Of a DNA stretch of 64,000 bases, positions 1-9,068 are shown in pieces. The stretch covers positions 209,533-273,532 of the forward strand of contig JAUNUH010000002.1 of the NCBI GenBank assembly GCA_030538275.1, written 5' to 3'. The notes beneath the pieces are model-generated. The model ran no database searches. It was not told the origin of the DNA and saw only the letters and a list, made by a program, of their open reading frames with translations. Made by a program: the position numbers and the translations under genes. The stretch comes from Flavobacteriaceae bacterium. Its GTDB lineage: Bacteria > Bacteroidota > Bacteroidia > Flavobacteriales > Weeksellaceae. Every line of letters begins with the position of its first letter. Within the stretch, counting starts at the first letter, position 1.

Positions 1-871
1 AGCTTCCAACTTGCTTACCACTAACATTAGTTAGCGTAGCTTTGGTATTTGCAGCGTTGAAATTTTCAGACAATTTTACAGTAACATGTGCTCTCGCTGG
101 ATTGGGATATAAGGTAGATACTCCTCTTTCTGCAGCTAAGTCATTCACTGAAAGACTTGTGGTAATTAAATAATTATCTACATATCCATCATATTGGTAA
201 TTATCCGTAACAAATTGAATATAATTGATACCAGAAACATTACCAAATGTGTCGAATGAGCCAATTAATGCATTATTTAGATAATATTCCCATTGCACTC
301 CGTTATAAACCATTTTGGCAGTATACCATGTATTTGGTACCCATGACCCTAATTGCATATCAGTCCAGTAATAATTTGGCCCACTTGAACCGTTTTCGTT
401 ATATTGAATGTTTCTAATGAATCCTGAATAGCTGAAGTTGTATCCCTGGCTTCGAATAACTTGTTCTGGATTGTCAACTGCGGGGCCATTTGCATACATA
501 ACAAAATCTGACATTTCTGATTGATCTGCTGCGGTCGTCATAAAATCCCACTGAATTGTTAAGCCGTTTTGTAAAGGAAATAGAGTTTCATATTGTTTGT
601 TTGCTCCTAAGATATATCCATATTCTTGTCCTAAATAACCGTAATCCTCAACATAGCCTAATTTTAATGATTGATCACCAGTTGATGAGAATGCGGCTGT
701 TACTTCTTGGCCAATTGCATAGCTTGTTCCTACTGGAGTAGCGAACCAACCATCTTGGCCAGTAATATCACCTGGGAAAAAGCCTTCACCTTGCTCAAAT
801 CCAGCTTGATCGTTCTGCGCAGAAACTAATCCAGTTACTGCTACTAATAAAGATAATAAAACTTTTTTCAT
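1..871 (-). CDS. T9SS type A sorting-domain secreted protein, LamG-like (C-terminus cut by window edge)
   Basis: Reading the minus strand from the ATG at 871 gives an open frame to base 1, about 290 residues, so the C-terminal end lies outside the window. Residues 1-20 (MKKVLLSLLVAVTGLVSAQ) are a signal peptide. The middle is a tryptophan- and tyrosine-rich region that looks like a LamG or concanavalin-type beta-sandwich. From about residue 255 the protein has the LYPNPAR motif that opens type A sorting domains, which T9SS recognises at the outer membrane and removes on export. The substrate cannot be told from sequence; a glycan-binding or adhesin role is inference. It is a tandem paralogue, at least in its C-terminal domain, of the next gene upstream on the same strand. 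A TACCTTTG promoter box lies at 901-908. Confidence 0.85.
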   Translation of the reverse strand, partial: MKKVLLSLLVAVTGLVSAQNDQAGFEQGEGFFPGDITGQDGWFATPVGTSYAIGQEVTAAFSSTGDQSLKLGYVEDYGYLGQEYGYILGANKQYETLFPLQNGLTIQWDFMTTAADQSEMSDFVMYANGPAVDNPEQVIRSQGYNFSYSGFIRNIQYNENGSSGPNYYWTDMQLGSWVPNTWYTAKMVYNGVQWEYYLNNALIGSFDTFGNVSGINYIQFVTDNYQYDGYVDNYLITTSLSVNDLAAERGVSTLYPNPARAHVTVKLSENFNAANTKATLTNVSGKQVGS

Positions 872-900
872 TGTAAAAATTATTTTTCAAATATGAAATT

Positions 901-908
901 CAAAGGTA
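901..908 (-). promoter_or_regulatory. Bacteroidetes -7 promoter box for the first T9SS cargo gene
   Basis: The minus strand reads TACCTTTG, matching the Bacteroidetes sigma-A -7 consensus TAnnTTTG, 30 bases before the ATG at 871. It lies next to the terminator of the gene upstream, so the two cargo genes are probably separate transcription units. Confidence 0.5.
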
Positions 909-912
909 TATA

Positions 913-949
913 AAAAATAAAAGCTGTGCAATACACAGCTTTTATTTTT
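913..949 (-). terminator. Intrinsic terminator of the second T9SS cargo gene
   Basis: A perfect 16-bp inverted repeat (913-928 with 934-949) encloses a 5-base loop (caata). The stem ends in A and U runs on both sides, so it could work in both directions. It sits 20 bases beyond the stop of the minus-strand gene at 969. Confidence 0.75.
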
Positions 950-968
950 AAAAATTAACAAATTTGTA

Positions 969-2048
969 TTATTTCTTGATTAATTTTTTAGACTCAGTTA
1001 GTTTACCATCTGTAAGGGTAAGGATATAAACTCCAGCAGGTAGGTTGGAAACATTGATATCATTGATATTGGCAAAATTTGCAACCAATTTACCACTCAT
1101 ATTGGTTAAAGTAGCAGTAGTTTTAGCTGAATTGAAGTTTTGAGCCAATTTCACGCGTACTTGGTCTTTTGCCGGATTCGGATAAACAGTAGAAACACTA
1201 TTGTCTATACGGATATCTTGGGTAGCCATGGCAGATGTGCTGCCAAAAGTTACATCGTAGTTGTCCCAATACATCGTATAAGCTCCTGTAGTACCAGCTG
1301 ATCCATATAATTCCATGTCAATTTCGTCTGGAGGTAATGCCATTTCAAATTGCCCAAAAACATTAATAATTGTTCTTTGAACGCCTAATTCTGGAATCGA
1401 CCAAACAACCTCACCGGTTGGTACATGATACGCCATTTGTAGTGTTACAGTAGAGCCAGGCGTATATTGAATTCCATCCGAATTATCTGCATTTAATTGA
1501 TAAAGGAATGGTTGAATCTGCCCAGTACTGTTAAGCCCGGTTGATAATCCATAGATTTTACTGTCTGCCGGCGTAATATAATATCCACCTAAATAATGAT
1601 AGGCACCTCCACCGCCGCCTAAATCGTCATTAACGTCTATATAACTCACAGCCCAACGAATGTTTCCTGTGTAATTTAATGTTTCTGGTAAGGTAACTTG
1701 CGTGGACATTTTCAAATAATCATTTCCAGCATCTCTTGTGGACCAGTCAATAAGCGGCTCTGGCCACACATACAATGAGCCAGTAGAAGAGTTGGGGCTA
1801 GTCGTAGCCATTTTCTTACCTCCTTGATCTACAATTTGAACTTGATCTACTCCTGCATTGGTCGAGGTAGGAGCACTTGACCCGTTCGAGGAAAACACGG
1901 CCCAACCGTGTGCATTTGGAGACCCTGCAATATCAACCGCAAAAACACCTGTATTATAGGATTCAAAGTTATCGCTCACATAAACTTGAGCGTTTAATCC
2001 AAGACCTAAACCTAAGACAACACTTAAAGATAGTAATACTTTTTTCAT
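969..2048 (-). CDS. T9SS type A sorting-domain secreted protein, LamG-like
   Basis: This 359-residue protein starts with a signal peptide (MKKVLLSLSVVLGLGLGLNAQ) and goes on with a beta-rich region of about 240 residues (FESYNTG, WDNYDVTFG) of the sort seen in LamG or concanavalin-like carbohydrate-binding modules. The last ~80 residues are a complete type A sorting domain: VYPNPAKDQVRV, TLTNMSGKLV, LPAGVYILTL, then a basic end (SKKLIKK). The family's known fate is export through the T9SS, loss of the C-terminal domain, and release or attachment at the cell surface. No catalytic motif is visible, so binding or structural function is only inference. It parallels the neighbouring gene at 1-871. 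Confidence 0.88.
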   Translation of the reverse strand: MKKVLLSLSVVLGLGLGLNAQVYVSDNFESYNTGVFAVDIAGSPNAHGWAVFSSNGSSAPTSTNAGVDQVQIVDQGGKKMATTSPNSSTGSLYVWPEPLIDWSTRDAGNDYLKMSTQVTLPETLNYTGNIRWAVSYIDVNDDLGGGGGAYHYLGGYYITPADSKIYGLSTGLNSTGQIQPFLYQLNADNSDGIQYTPGSTVTLQMAYHVPTGEVVWSIPELGVQRTIINVFGQFEMALPPDEIDMELYGSAGTTGAYTMYWDNYDVTFGSTSAMATQDIRIDNSVSTVYPNPAKDQVRVKLAQNFNSAKTTATLTNMSGKLVANFANINDINVSNLPAGVYILTLTDGKLTESKKLIKK

Positions 2049-2209
2049 AATTTTTCTATTTTAATGAATTAATTAAGCGGTAAATATAACCATATATAAA
2101 TTAATAGAAAAGATTTGAAAGTGAAAAACTTGCTATAATATGATAATAAGTTCAAATAATTCACATTTTAATACAAATTAGACTTATTAGCTGTAAATAA
2201 TTGAAAATA

Positions 2210-5014
2210 TTAATGCGCTTCCAACCAGTTTTTGCCAACTCCACAATCAACAATTAAAGGTATATCAAATGTTAAAGCGTTTTCCATAGTGGTTTTGATA
2301 ATAGGCAGAATTACATCTACTTCAGATTTAGGTACTTCAAAAATCAACTCATCATGAACTTGTAATAGCATTTTGGTATCATACCCCTTTAATATTTCAT
2401 GAAGTTTCACCATGGCTACCTTTATGACATCTGCAGCACTTCCTTGTACAGGAGCATTGATAGCCGTGCGTTCTGCCTGGCCTTTTACTACCCAATTTTG
2501 TGAATGGATATCTGGCAAATATCTTCTGCGGCCCAAAATGGTTTCTACATAGCCTAATTTGCGAGCTTTAGCAATTTGTTCATCCATAAATTCCTTCAAA
2601 CGAGGGTAAGTTCTGAAGTAGGTATCAATTAAATCTTTGGATTCACTTCTAGACAAGTCTGTTTGGTTACTCAGACCAAATGCAGAAACGCCGTATATGA
2701 TTCCGAAATTTACTGTTTTGGCATGGCTGCGCTGCTCGCGAGTTACTTCTGCAAGCGGAACATCAAAAACACGTGCCGCAGTGGCAGCATGTATATCTTC
2801 TCCTTTCAAAAACGAGGCTTTCATGGTTTCATCTCCGCTCATACCCGCAACCAACCGCAACTCGATTTGTGAGTAATCTGCTGCCAGTAATACATAATCT
2901 TCGTTTTTGGCGACAAACGCTTTGCGTACCATCTGCCCTCGTTCTGTACGAATAGGTATGTTTTGTAAATTTGGATTATTGGACGCCAGTCTTCCAGTAG
3001 CTGCAACCGTTTGCGCAAAAGTTGTATGAATCCGTCCTGTTAGGCTATTCACCTCAAGAGGAAGGGCATCCACGTAGGTAGATTTTAATTTTTGAATTTG
3101 ACGGTATTCCAAAACTTCTTTTACAATAGGATGTTTATCTCTTAATTCTATTAATACATCCTCGGAAGTTTTGTATTGTCCTGTTCGAGTTTTTTTGGCT
3201 TTTTTATTAATTTCAAGTTCTTCAAACAAGATTTCGCCCAATTGTTTGGGGGAATTTATGTTGAATTCTCTACCTGCTTCAGCAAAAATATTTTCTTCCA
3301 GTTGTTGAAGCTCTTTTTCCAAAGATTGTGACATTTGATTCAGGACAGACACGTCCACTGTAATGCCATTGTTTTCCATCTGTGCAAGAACATTTACCAA
3401 GGGAAATTCTACATTTTCTAGCAAGGCACCAGCTTGTATGTTTTCAATCATGGGTTCAAACACTTTTTTCAAACGCAAGGTAACATCTGTGTCTTCTACG
3501 GCATATTCGGTTTGAATCTGAATGTCCACCGCTCTGATAGTTTTTTGATTTTTTCCGGGTTTACCTATCAAGCTTTCAATTTCTACAGGTTCATATTTCA
3601 GGTATGTTTCAGACAAAACATTCAGTCCATGGCGCATATCGGGATTGATCACGTAGTGCGCGACCATTGTGTCAAAAATCGGCCCCGATAATTCAATTCC
3701 ATATTTATTAAGAACTTTTATATCATATTTTAAATTTTGTCCTATTTTCAATTGGGATGAATTTTCCAAAATAGGTTTGAATTCTTCTAGTATTAATCGG
3801 GTTTCTTCAAAATTTTCGGGAAAATTTACATAATAACCCATATCTGCTTCATAAGAAAATGCCAATCCCACTAATTCTGCTGTTTGCGCATTCAGACCAG
3901 TGGTTTCAGAATCCAGACATATTTCTTTTTGTTTTAATAAATTTTGAATCAATATTTTACGCCCCATTTCAGAATCTACTAATTGATAAAAATGTGGACG
4001 TGTTTCTATGTTTTCAAACGATGATTCTGTGGTGATTTCTGACGTAGAACTATCGCCAAACATAGATATTTGTTCTCCTTCTGTAATTTGCGGTTTGTCT
4101 GCATCAATTTTTTCTTCAACATTATACGTTCTGTATAGATTTTCCAGCAATCTTCTGAATTCAAGTTCCGTGAAAATTTCTTTGATTTTGTCAAAATCAG
4201 GATGTTCAACTTTGTATTCGATTTCACAAAACTCCACTGGCGCATCTACGAGAATCGTGGCTAATTTTTTAGACAAAAACGCCTGATCCCTATAATTTTC
4301 TACATTTTCACGTAATTTTCCTTTCAATGCATCCAAATTCTCGTACAATCCTTCCATACTGCCAAAATCACTCAACAATTTCTGCGCAGTTTTAGGCCCT
4401 ACACCTGGAATCCCAGGAATATTATCTACCGCATCGCCTGTCATACCTAGATAATCTATCACCTGTAGCGGGTCTTCTATCCCGAATTTGGAGCAAACCT
4501 CTTCTCTTCCCCAAATCTCAATTCCATTACCGCGAGACGAGGGTTTGTACATCTTTATTTGATCGTTTACCAATTGGGCAAAATCCTTGTCAGGCGTCAT
4601 CATATAGGTAGTAAATCCTTTTTCCGCAGCTAGATTTGCCAAAGTGGCAATTACGTCATCCGCTTCATAACCTTCTGCATACTTTATCGGGATTTGCATG
4701 GCACGCAATATCTCTTGAATATAGGGAACAGCCACTTTGATCCCTTCTGGAGTTTCATCTCGATTGGCCTTGTATTCCGGAAAATATTCATGACGTAATG
4801 TAGAAGCACTGCCCACATCAAAAACTACAGCCAAATGAGTGGGTTTTTCACGCTTCAATACATCCAACAAAGAATTTAAAAATCCTAAAATTGCAGAGGT
4901 GTTTAATCCTTTTGAATTGATTCTGGGATTTTTAATAAAAGCATAGTATCCTCTGAAAATCAAAGCATATGCATCTAATAAGAAAAGTCGCTTATCGGTG
5001 TTTTGATCAGTCAT
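2210..5014 (-). CDS. polA: DNA polymerase I
   Basis: A 934-residue replication and repair polymerase. The N-terminal ~290 residues are the 5'-3' exonuclease/flap domain (LFLLDAYALIFRGYYA, PDKDFAQLV, GIPGVGPKTA). Next comes a 3'-5' proofreading domain whose metal ligands appear intact (CLDSETTGL, GQNLKYDIKVL, YAVEDTDVT). The C-terminal half is a family A polymerase with motif A (LLAADYSQIELR), the O helix (RSHAKTVNFGIIYG) and motif C (LLQVHDELIFEV). I start at the ATG at 5014 (MTDQNTDKRLFLLDAYA), which fits the family N-terminus; an in-frame upstream start at 5068 would add 18 unusual residues. The gene diverges from the prolyl oligopeptidase. Confidence 0.97.
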   Translation of the reverse strand: MTDQNTDKRLFLLDAYALIFRGYYAFIKNPRINSKGLNTSAILGFLNSLLDVLKREKPTHLAVVFDVGSASTLRHEYFPEYKANRDETPEGIKVAVPYIQEILRAMQIPIKYAEGYEADDVIATLANLAAEKGFTTYMMTPDKDFAQLVNDQIKMYKPSSRGNGIEIWGREEVCSKFGIEDPLQVIDYLGMTGDAVDNIPGIPGVGPKTAQKLLSDFGSMEGLYENLDALKGKLRENVENYRDQAFLSKKLATILVDAPVEFCEIEYKVEHPDFDKIKEIFTELEFRRLLENLYRTYNVEEKIDADKPQITEGEQISMFGDSSTSEITTESSFENIETRPHFYQLVDSEMGRKILIQNLLKQKEICLDSETTGLNAQTAELVGLAFSYEADMGYYVNFPENFEETRLILEEFKPILENSSQLKIGQNLKYDIKVLNKYGIELSGPIFDTMVAHYVINPDMRHGLNVLSETYLKYEPVEIESLIGKPGKNQKTIRAVDIQIQTEYAVEDTDVTLRLKKVFEPMIENIQAGALLENVEFPLVNVLAQMENNGITVDVSVLNQMSQSLEKELQQLEENIFAEAGREFNINSPKQLGEILFEELEINKKAKKTRTGQYKTSEDVLIELRDKHPIVKEVLEYRQIQKLKSTYVDALPLEVNSLTGRIHTTFAQTVAATGRLASNNPNLQNIPIRTERGQMVRKAFVAKNEDYVLLAADYSQIELRLVAGMSGDETMKASFLKGEDIHAATAARVFDVPLAEVTREQRSHAKTVNFGIIYGVSAFGLSNQTDLSRSESKDLIDTYFRTYPRLKEFMDEQIAKARKLGYVETILGRRRYLPDIHSQNWVVKGQAERTAINAPVQGSAADVIKVAMVKLHEILKGYDTKMLLQVHDELIFEVPKSEVDVILPIIKTTMENALTFDIPLIVDCGVGKNWLEAH

Positions 5015-5112
5015 AATCTGTTTTGAAAACGATAAATATATGAATAATTCATCGGTAGAGAAATTCAATATTCATAATTAATCATTAACTTTCACCACCA
5101 ATTTTGAAAATA

Positions 5113-7242
5113 ATGAGAAAAACACTTCTTTTAATTATCGCTGGATCCTTGTTGTCATGTACAACACAACAGCTCCCAACCAACACAAAAGATACAACTG
5201 TGAAATATCCGAAAACCAAAAAAGGAAATGTAACCTATCAACATTTTGGCACCACCGTAAATGACCCATATCGCTGGCTGGAAGATGATTTGGCAGAAGA
5301 CACAAAAGATTGGGTAAAAGAACAAAACAAGCTTACTTTTGCTTATTTGGAGCAAATTCCTTTTCGAGACCAAATTAAAAAACAAATGACCAATTTGTGG
5401 AATTATGAAAGAGTTTCTTCTCCTTTTAAAGAAGGTAAATGGACCTATTTTTACAAAAATGATGGCTTGCAACAACACGCCGTTTTGTATAGACAAAAAG
5501 AAAACGGAAAACCAGAAGTTTTTCTAGATCCAAATAAATTTTCGGCAGATGGTACTACTTCCTTGGCCGGCATTAGCTTTACCAAAGATGGAAGTAGAGC
5601 AGCTTATTCCATTTCTGAAGGTGGATCCGACTGGAGAAAAATTATTGTAATCGAAACAGAAACCAAAAAACAAATAGAAGATACCTTGATTGATGTGAAA
5701 TTCAGCGGAATTTCATGGAAAGGAAATGACGGATTCTACTATTCTTCCTACGACAAACCCGTTGGTAGCGAATTATCCGCCAAAACCAATCAACATAAAT
5801 TGTATTATCACCAAATAGGACAAAAACAAAGTACAGACGAACTCATCTTTGGTGGCGAAAAAACACCTCGTAGATACATAAGCGGTGGTGTTACAGAGGA
5901 TGGAAGATACCTGGTCGTAAGCGCAGCAGAATCTACTACCGGAAGCGAAGTCTATATACGGGATTTGAAAAATAATCAAAAAGACTTTAGCGTAATTCTA
6001 GATAATTTTGATACCACTTCTTATATCGTGGACAGCGATGGTGACGATCTATATATTATTACCAATCTCAACGCGCCTAATAATCGACTGGTAAAAACTA
6101 CCATCAAAAATCCTCACCCATCTACTTGGGTAGATGTGATTCCAGAAACGGAAAATGTATTGAGCGTTTCTACAGCAGGTGGATTTTTATTCGCATCGTA
6201 TATGAAAGACGCCAATGACCAGGTTTTACAATTTAATCATAGCGGAAAATTAATTCGCGAAATCAAACTCCCTGGATTGGGTTCGGTAGGTGGATTTAGT
6301 GGTAAAAAAGAAGAAAAAGAATTATATTACGGATTTTCAAATTACATCAATCCAAATACCATTTATAAATACGATGTAATTTCTGGAGTATCACAATTAT
6401 ATCAAAAGCCAAAAATAAACTTTGACCCAGAGCGCTTCGAAAGCAAACAAGTATTTTATACTTCTAAAGACGGAACAAAAGTTCCAATGATGATTACCTA
6501 CAAAAAAGGATTAGAATTAAATGGTAAAAATCCTACCATTTTGTACGGATATGGCGGCTTCAATATTAGCCTTACCCCAGGATTCAGTGTAGCCAATGCT
6601 GTTTGGCTAGAAAACGGTGGAATCTATGCAGTTGCCAATTTGCGTGGAGGCGGGGAATACGGAAAAAAATGGCATGACGGTGGACGCCAATTGAATAAAA
6701 AGAACGTTTTTAATGATTTTATCGCTGCCGCAGAATACTTACAAAAAAACGGATATACATCACCAGATTATACAGCCATTTCTGGCGGGTCTAATGGGGG
6801 ATTGCTCGTAGGTGCTGTCCAGACGATGCGCCCAGATCTTATAAGAGTGGCATTGCCAGCAGTTGGAGTGCTCGATATGTTGCGCTATCACACCTTTACA
6901 GCTGGTGCAGGATGGGCTTATGATTACGGAACAGCAGAAGACAACAAAGAAATGTTCGAGTATATCAAATCCTACTCACCCGTACACAATGTGAAACCAG
7001 GTATATGCTACCCATCCACCATGGTTACAACAGGTGATCATGACGATCGCGTTGTTCCTGCGCATAGCTACAAATTTGCCGCAGAATTACAAGATAAACA
7101 ATCTTGTGCCAAGCCTACTTTGATTAGAATCGAAACCAAAGCCGGTCATGGCGCAGGAAAACCAACAGAATTAATTATAGAAGAAAATACAGACAAACAA
7201 GCTTTTGCCTTGTATGAAATGGGAATCAGAAGTTTAAATTAA
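5113..7242 (+). CDS. Prolyl oligopeptidase family serine peptidase (S9A), lipoprotein
   Basis: A 709-residue S9A peptidase that cleaves short peptides after proline. The N-terminus (MRKTLLLIIAGSLLSC) has a lipobox with Cys16, so the enzyme is probably membrane-anchored in the periplasm or outer envelope. The beta-propeller (about residues 60-430) starts at the family motif VNDPYRWLED. The alpha/beta hydrolase domain has the nucleophile in SGGSNGG (Ser560), the aspartate region GDHDDRV (about 644) and His679 in KAGHGAGKP, so the triad is complete. The ATG at 5113 is chosen over the TTG at 5104 because it starts the lipoprotein signal directly. A strong hairpin follows at 7342-7377. Confidence 0.95.
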   Translation: MRKTLLLIIAGSLLSCTTQQLPTNTKDTTVKYPKTKKGNVTYQHFGTTVNDPYRWLEDDLAEDTKDWVKEQNKLTFAYLEQIPFRDQIKKQMTNLWNYERVSSPFKEGKWTYFYKNDGLQQHAVLYRQKENGKPEVFLDPNKFSADGTTSLAGISFTKDGSRAAYSISEGGSDWRKIIVIETETKKQIEDTLIDVKFSGISWKGNDGFYYSSYDKPVGSELSAKTNQHKLYYHQIGQKQSTDELIFGGEKTPRRYISGGVTEDGRYLVVSAAESTTGSEVYIRDLKNNQKDFSVILDNFDTTSYIVDSDGDDLYIITNLNAPNNRLVKTTIKNPHPSTWVDVIPETENVLSVSTAGGFLFASYMKDANDQVLQFNHSGKLIREIKLPGLGSVGGFSGKKEEKELYYGFSNYINPNTIYKYDVISGVSQLYQKPKINFDPERFESKQVFYTSKDGTKVPMMITYKKGLELNGKNPTILYGYGGFNISLTPGFSVANAVWLENGGIYAVANLRGGGEYGKKWHDGGRQLNKKNVFNDFIAAAEYLQKNGYTSPDYTAISGGSNGGLLVGAVQTMRPDLIRVALPAVGVLDMLRYHTFTAGAGWAYDYGTAEDNKEMFEYIKSYSPVHNVKPGICYPSTMVTTGDHDDRVVPAHSYKFAAELQDKQSCAKPTLIRIETKAGHGAGKPTELIIEENTDKQAFALYEMGIRSLN

Positions 7243-7341
7243 TGAAATGGATTCTTTCTTAAATGCAAATCAAGACAAGAAAAAGCTTGAAATGAAATAG
7301 AAAAACCATCCATCATTAATGGTTTGAATATTCCAATTTTG

Positions 7342-7377
7342 AAGCGGAAAATGATTTTTATTCTTCATTTTCCGCTT
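7342..7377 (+). terminator. Intrinsic terminator after the prolyl oligopeptidase
   Basis: A perfect 13-bp stem (7342-7354 with 7365-7377, aagcggaaaatga and its complement) with a 10-base loop, followed by a pyrimidine-rich tract. It lies 100 bases after the stop at 7242 and just before the promoter box of the next gene. Confidence 0.7.
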
Positions 7378-7399
7378 TTCTCTTTCTCCAGGATTTACC

Positions 7400-7407
7400 T
7401 ATATTTG
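7400..7407 (+). promoter_or_regulatory. -7 promoter box for the flavin oxidoreductase
   Basis: TATATTTG matches TAnnTTTG and lies 20 bases before the ATG at 7428, giving a very short leader. It supports an independent transcript beginning after the hairpin at 7342-7377. Confidence 0.55.
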
Positions 7408-7427
7408 TAATGTAAGCATAACAATTG

Positions 7428-8381
7428 ATGAAATCACTCGAAGAAATTCTTCCTATTCGCCATCCGCTTATTATAGCACCCATGTTTTTGGTTTCGAATG
7501 TAGAAATGATAAAAGAAGGAATGGAAATGGGCGTTGCGGGTTGCATTCCAGCATTGAACTATCGCAGTATTGAAGAGTTAATAGCCGCCATTCACGAGCT
7601 GAAAGCTGCCAAAACACCAAATGGAGCCTTTGGATTTAATTTAATTGTCAATAAATCCAATATAAAATACAAATCCCAATTAGAGGCAATTTGTGCACAT
7701 GGCGCAGATTTCATCATTACATCTTTGGGCAGCCCAGAAGAAACTATCAAAATGGCACACCAACACGGAATCAAGGTTTTCTGCGATGTAACCAATGTAG
7801 AATATGCCAAAAAAGTAGAAAAACTAGGAGCAGATGCTTTAATTGCAGTAAACAATACAGCCGGCGGACATAGAGGAAATATGGCACCCGAACATATCAT
7901 CTCTGCCTTGAAAAAGGAATGTCAAATTCCAGTGATTTCAGCCGGAGGCGTTGGTAATTATGACCAATTTCAATACATAATGTCCTTGGGCGCAGCAGGA
8001 ATTTCGGTCGGGAGCCCATTTATTGCAAGCCTAGAATCAAACGTGAGTGAGGAATACAAAAATGCCTGTGTGGATTATGGAAAAAATGATATCGTGATGA
8101 CCGAAAAAATTTCGGGAACACCTTGTACAGTGATTAATACACCCTATGTTCAAAAAATCGGAACCAAAACATCTACACTCGAAAAATTTTTAAATAAAAA
8201 TAAAAAACTCAAGAAATACATCAAATTATTGAGATTCGTAAAAGGCAATAATGCCGTAACAAAAGCCGCTACACAAGCCACCTACAAAACGGTATGGGTA
8301 GCCGGTCCTTCTATAGAAGAAACCAAAGAAATTCAGAGCGTAAAAGAAATTCTTCAAAGAATTCTATTTCCTGGCAAATGA
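7428..8381 (+). CDS. Nitronate monooxygenase / NAD(P)H-dependent flavin oxidoreductase
   Basis: A 317-residue FMN-dependent TIM-barrel protein of the 2-nitropropane dioxygenase (NMO) family. The start region LPIRHPLIIAPMF is the usual family opening. FMN-phosphate-binding features are visible in NTAGGHRGN, PVISAGGVGNYDQFQ and GAAGISVGSPFIAS. The known activity is oxidation of alkyl nitronates; related proteins include enoyl-ACP reductases of the FabK type, so the natural substrate is uncertain. The ATG at 7428 is chosen over the TTG three bases upstream because the promoter box lies just ahead. The C-terminal ~60 residues are lysine-rich and predicted helical. Confidence 0.88.
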   Translation: MKSLEEILPIRHPLIIAPMFLVSNVEMIKEGMEMGVAGCIPALNYRSIEELIAAIHELKAAKTPNGAFGFNLIVNKSNIKYKSQLEAICAHGADFIITSLGSPEETIKMAHQHGIKVFCDVTNVEYAKKVEKLGADALIAVNNTAGGHRGNMAPEHIISALKKECQIPVISAGGVGNYDQFQYIMSLGAAGISVGSPFIASLESNVSEEYKNACVDYGKNDIVMTEKISGTPCTVINTPYVQKIGTKTSTLEKFLNKNKKLKKYIKLLRFVKGNNAVTKAATQATYKTVWVAGPSIEETKEIQSVKEILQRILFPGK

Positions 8382-8429
8382 ATTTAAGTTTACAATTTGC
8401 AAAGAATAAAAGGATCAACATCAAATTTA

Positions 8430-8437
8430 TATCTTTG
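8430..8437 (+). promoter_or_regulatory. -7 promoter box for the thioredoxin-like lipoprotein
   Basis: TATCTTTG fits the TAnnTTTG consensus and lies 22 bases before the ATG at 8460. I see no clear -33 TTG element at the usual spacing. Confidence 0.5.
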
Positions 8438-8459
8438 GCTAAATTTTTGAATTATCCAT

Positions 8460-9065
8460 ATGAAAATGAGTAAAATGGACAAAATATTAGTATTAGCAAT
8501 TCTTTCTGGTGTAATTGCAGCTTGCAATTCTACAGTAGGAAATAAGACTCATGAAAAGACAATACCCGCAACCGAAATAGAAATGCAAAACGAGAAGAAT
8601 GAATTCACCGAAATTGAAACACCAGACGGAATAATGCTTCTCGGCAAAATCAATCGAAAGGCTTTAGACAACCCGCAATTTAATTGGTATCAGCAAGAAG
8701 CAGATTTTCACCAACTTAACACAGAGCTGATAAACAGTTTCAAAAAAGATTTAAAGGATTTTGAAGTTGAAATCTTTATGGGAACTTGGTGCTCAGACAG
8801 TCATCGCGACGTGCCCGCATTCTTCAAAATTGCGCAGGCAGCAGACTACCCAGAAAGTAAAATAAAAATGTATGCCTTAGACGAAAACAAAAATTCACCA
8901 TCAGGCATAGAAAAAGACCGAAACGTGTATTATGTACCAACTTTTATCTTCTTAAAAGACGGAAACGAAATGGGTAGAATCGTTGAATCGCCCATCAACA
9001 GCCTAGAAGAAGACATACGAGACATCGTTGCTGGCCATCCACAAACACCCAACTACGCCCAATAA
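8460..9065 (+). CDS. Thioredoxin-like family lipoprotein with single active-site Cys
   Basis: A 201-residue protein with an N-terminal lipoprotein signal (ILVLAILSGVIAAC) followed by a ~55-residue linker rich in Glu, Lys and Thr. Residues ~90-195 form a thioredoxin-like fold with the active-site segment GTWCSDSHRDVPAF (Cys111). The second cysteine of CxxC is replaced by Ser114, which is the form seen in a Bacteroidetes thioredoxin-like group. The cis-proline loop is visible as YYVPTFIFLKDG. A periplasmic thiol role, such as peroxidase-like or disulfide isomerase-like chemistry, is inference. The next gene starts 3 bases after its stop, so the two are probably co-transcribed. Confidence 0.85.
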   Translation: MKMSKMDKILVLAILSGVIAACNSTVGNKTHEKTIPATEIEMQNEKNEFTEIETPDGIMLLGKINRKALDNPQFNWYQQEADFHQLNTELINSFKKDLKDFEVEIFMGTWCSDSHRDVPAFFKIAQAADYPESKIKMYALDENKNSPSGIEKDRNVYYVPTFIFLKDGNEMGRIVESPINSLEEDIRDIVAGHPQTPNYAQ

Positions 9066-9068
9066 AAA

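Noticed and set aside
556..741. 61-residue plus-strand frame near the left edge
   Set aside because: It lies antisense within the first T9SS cargo gene, whose minus-strand frame is open and has the YPNP sorting motif.
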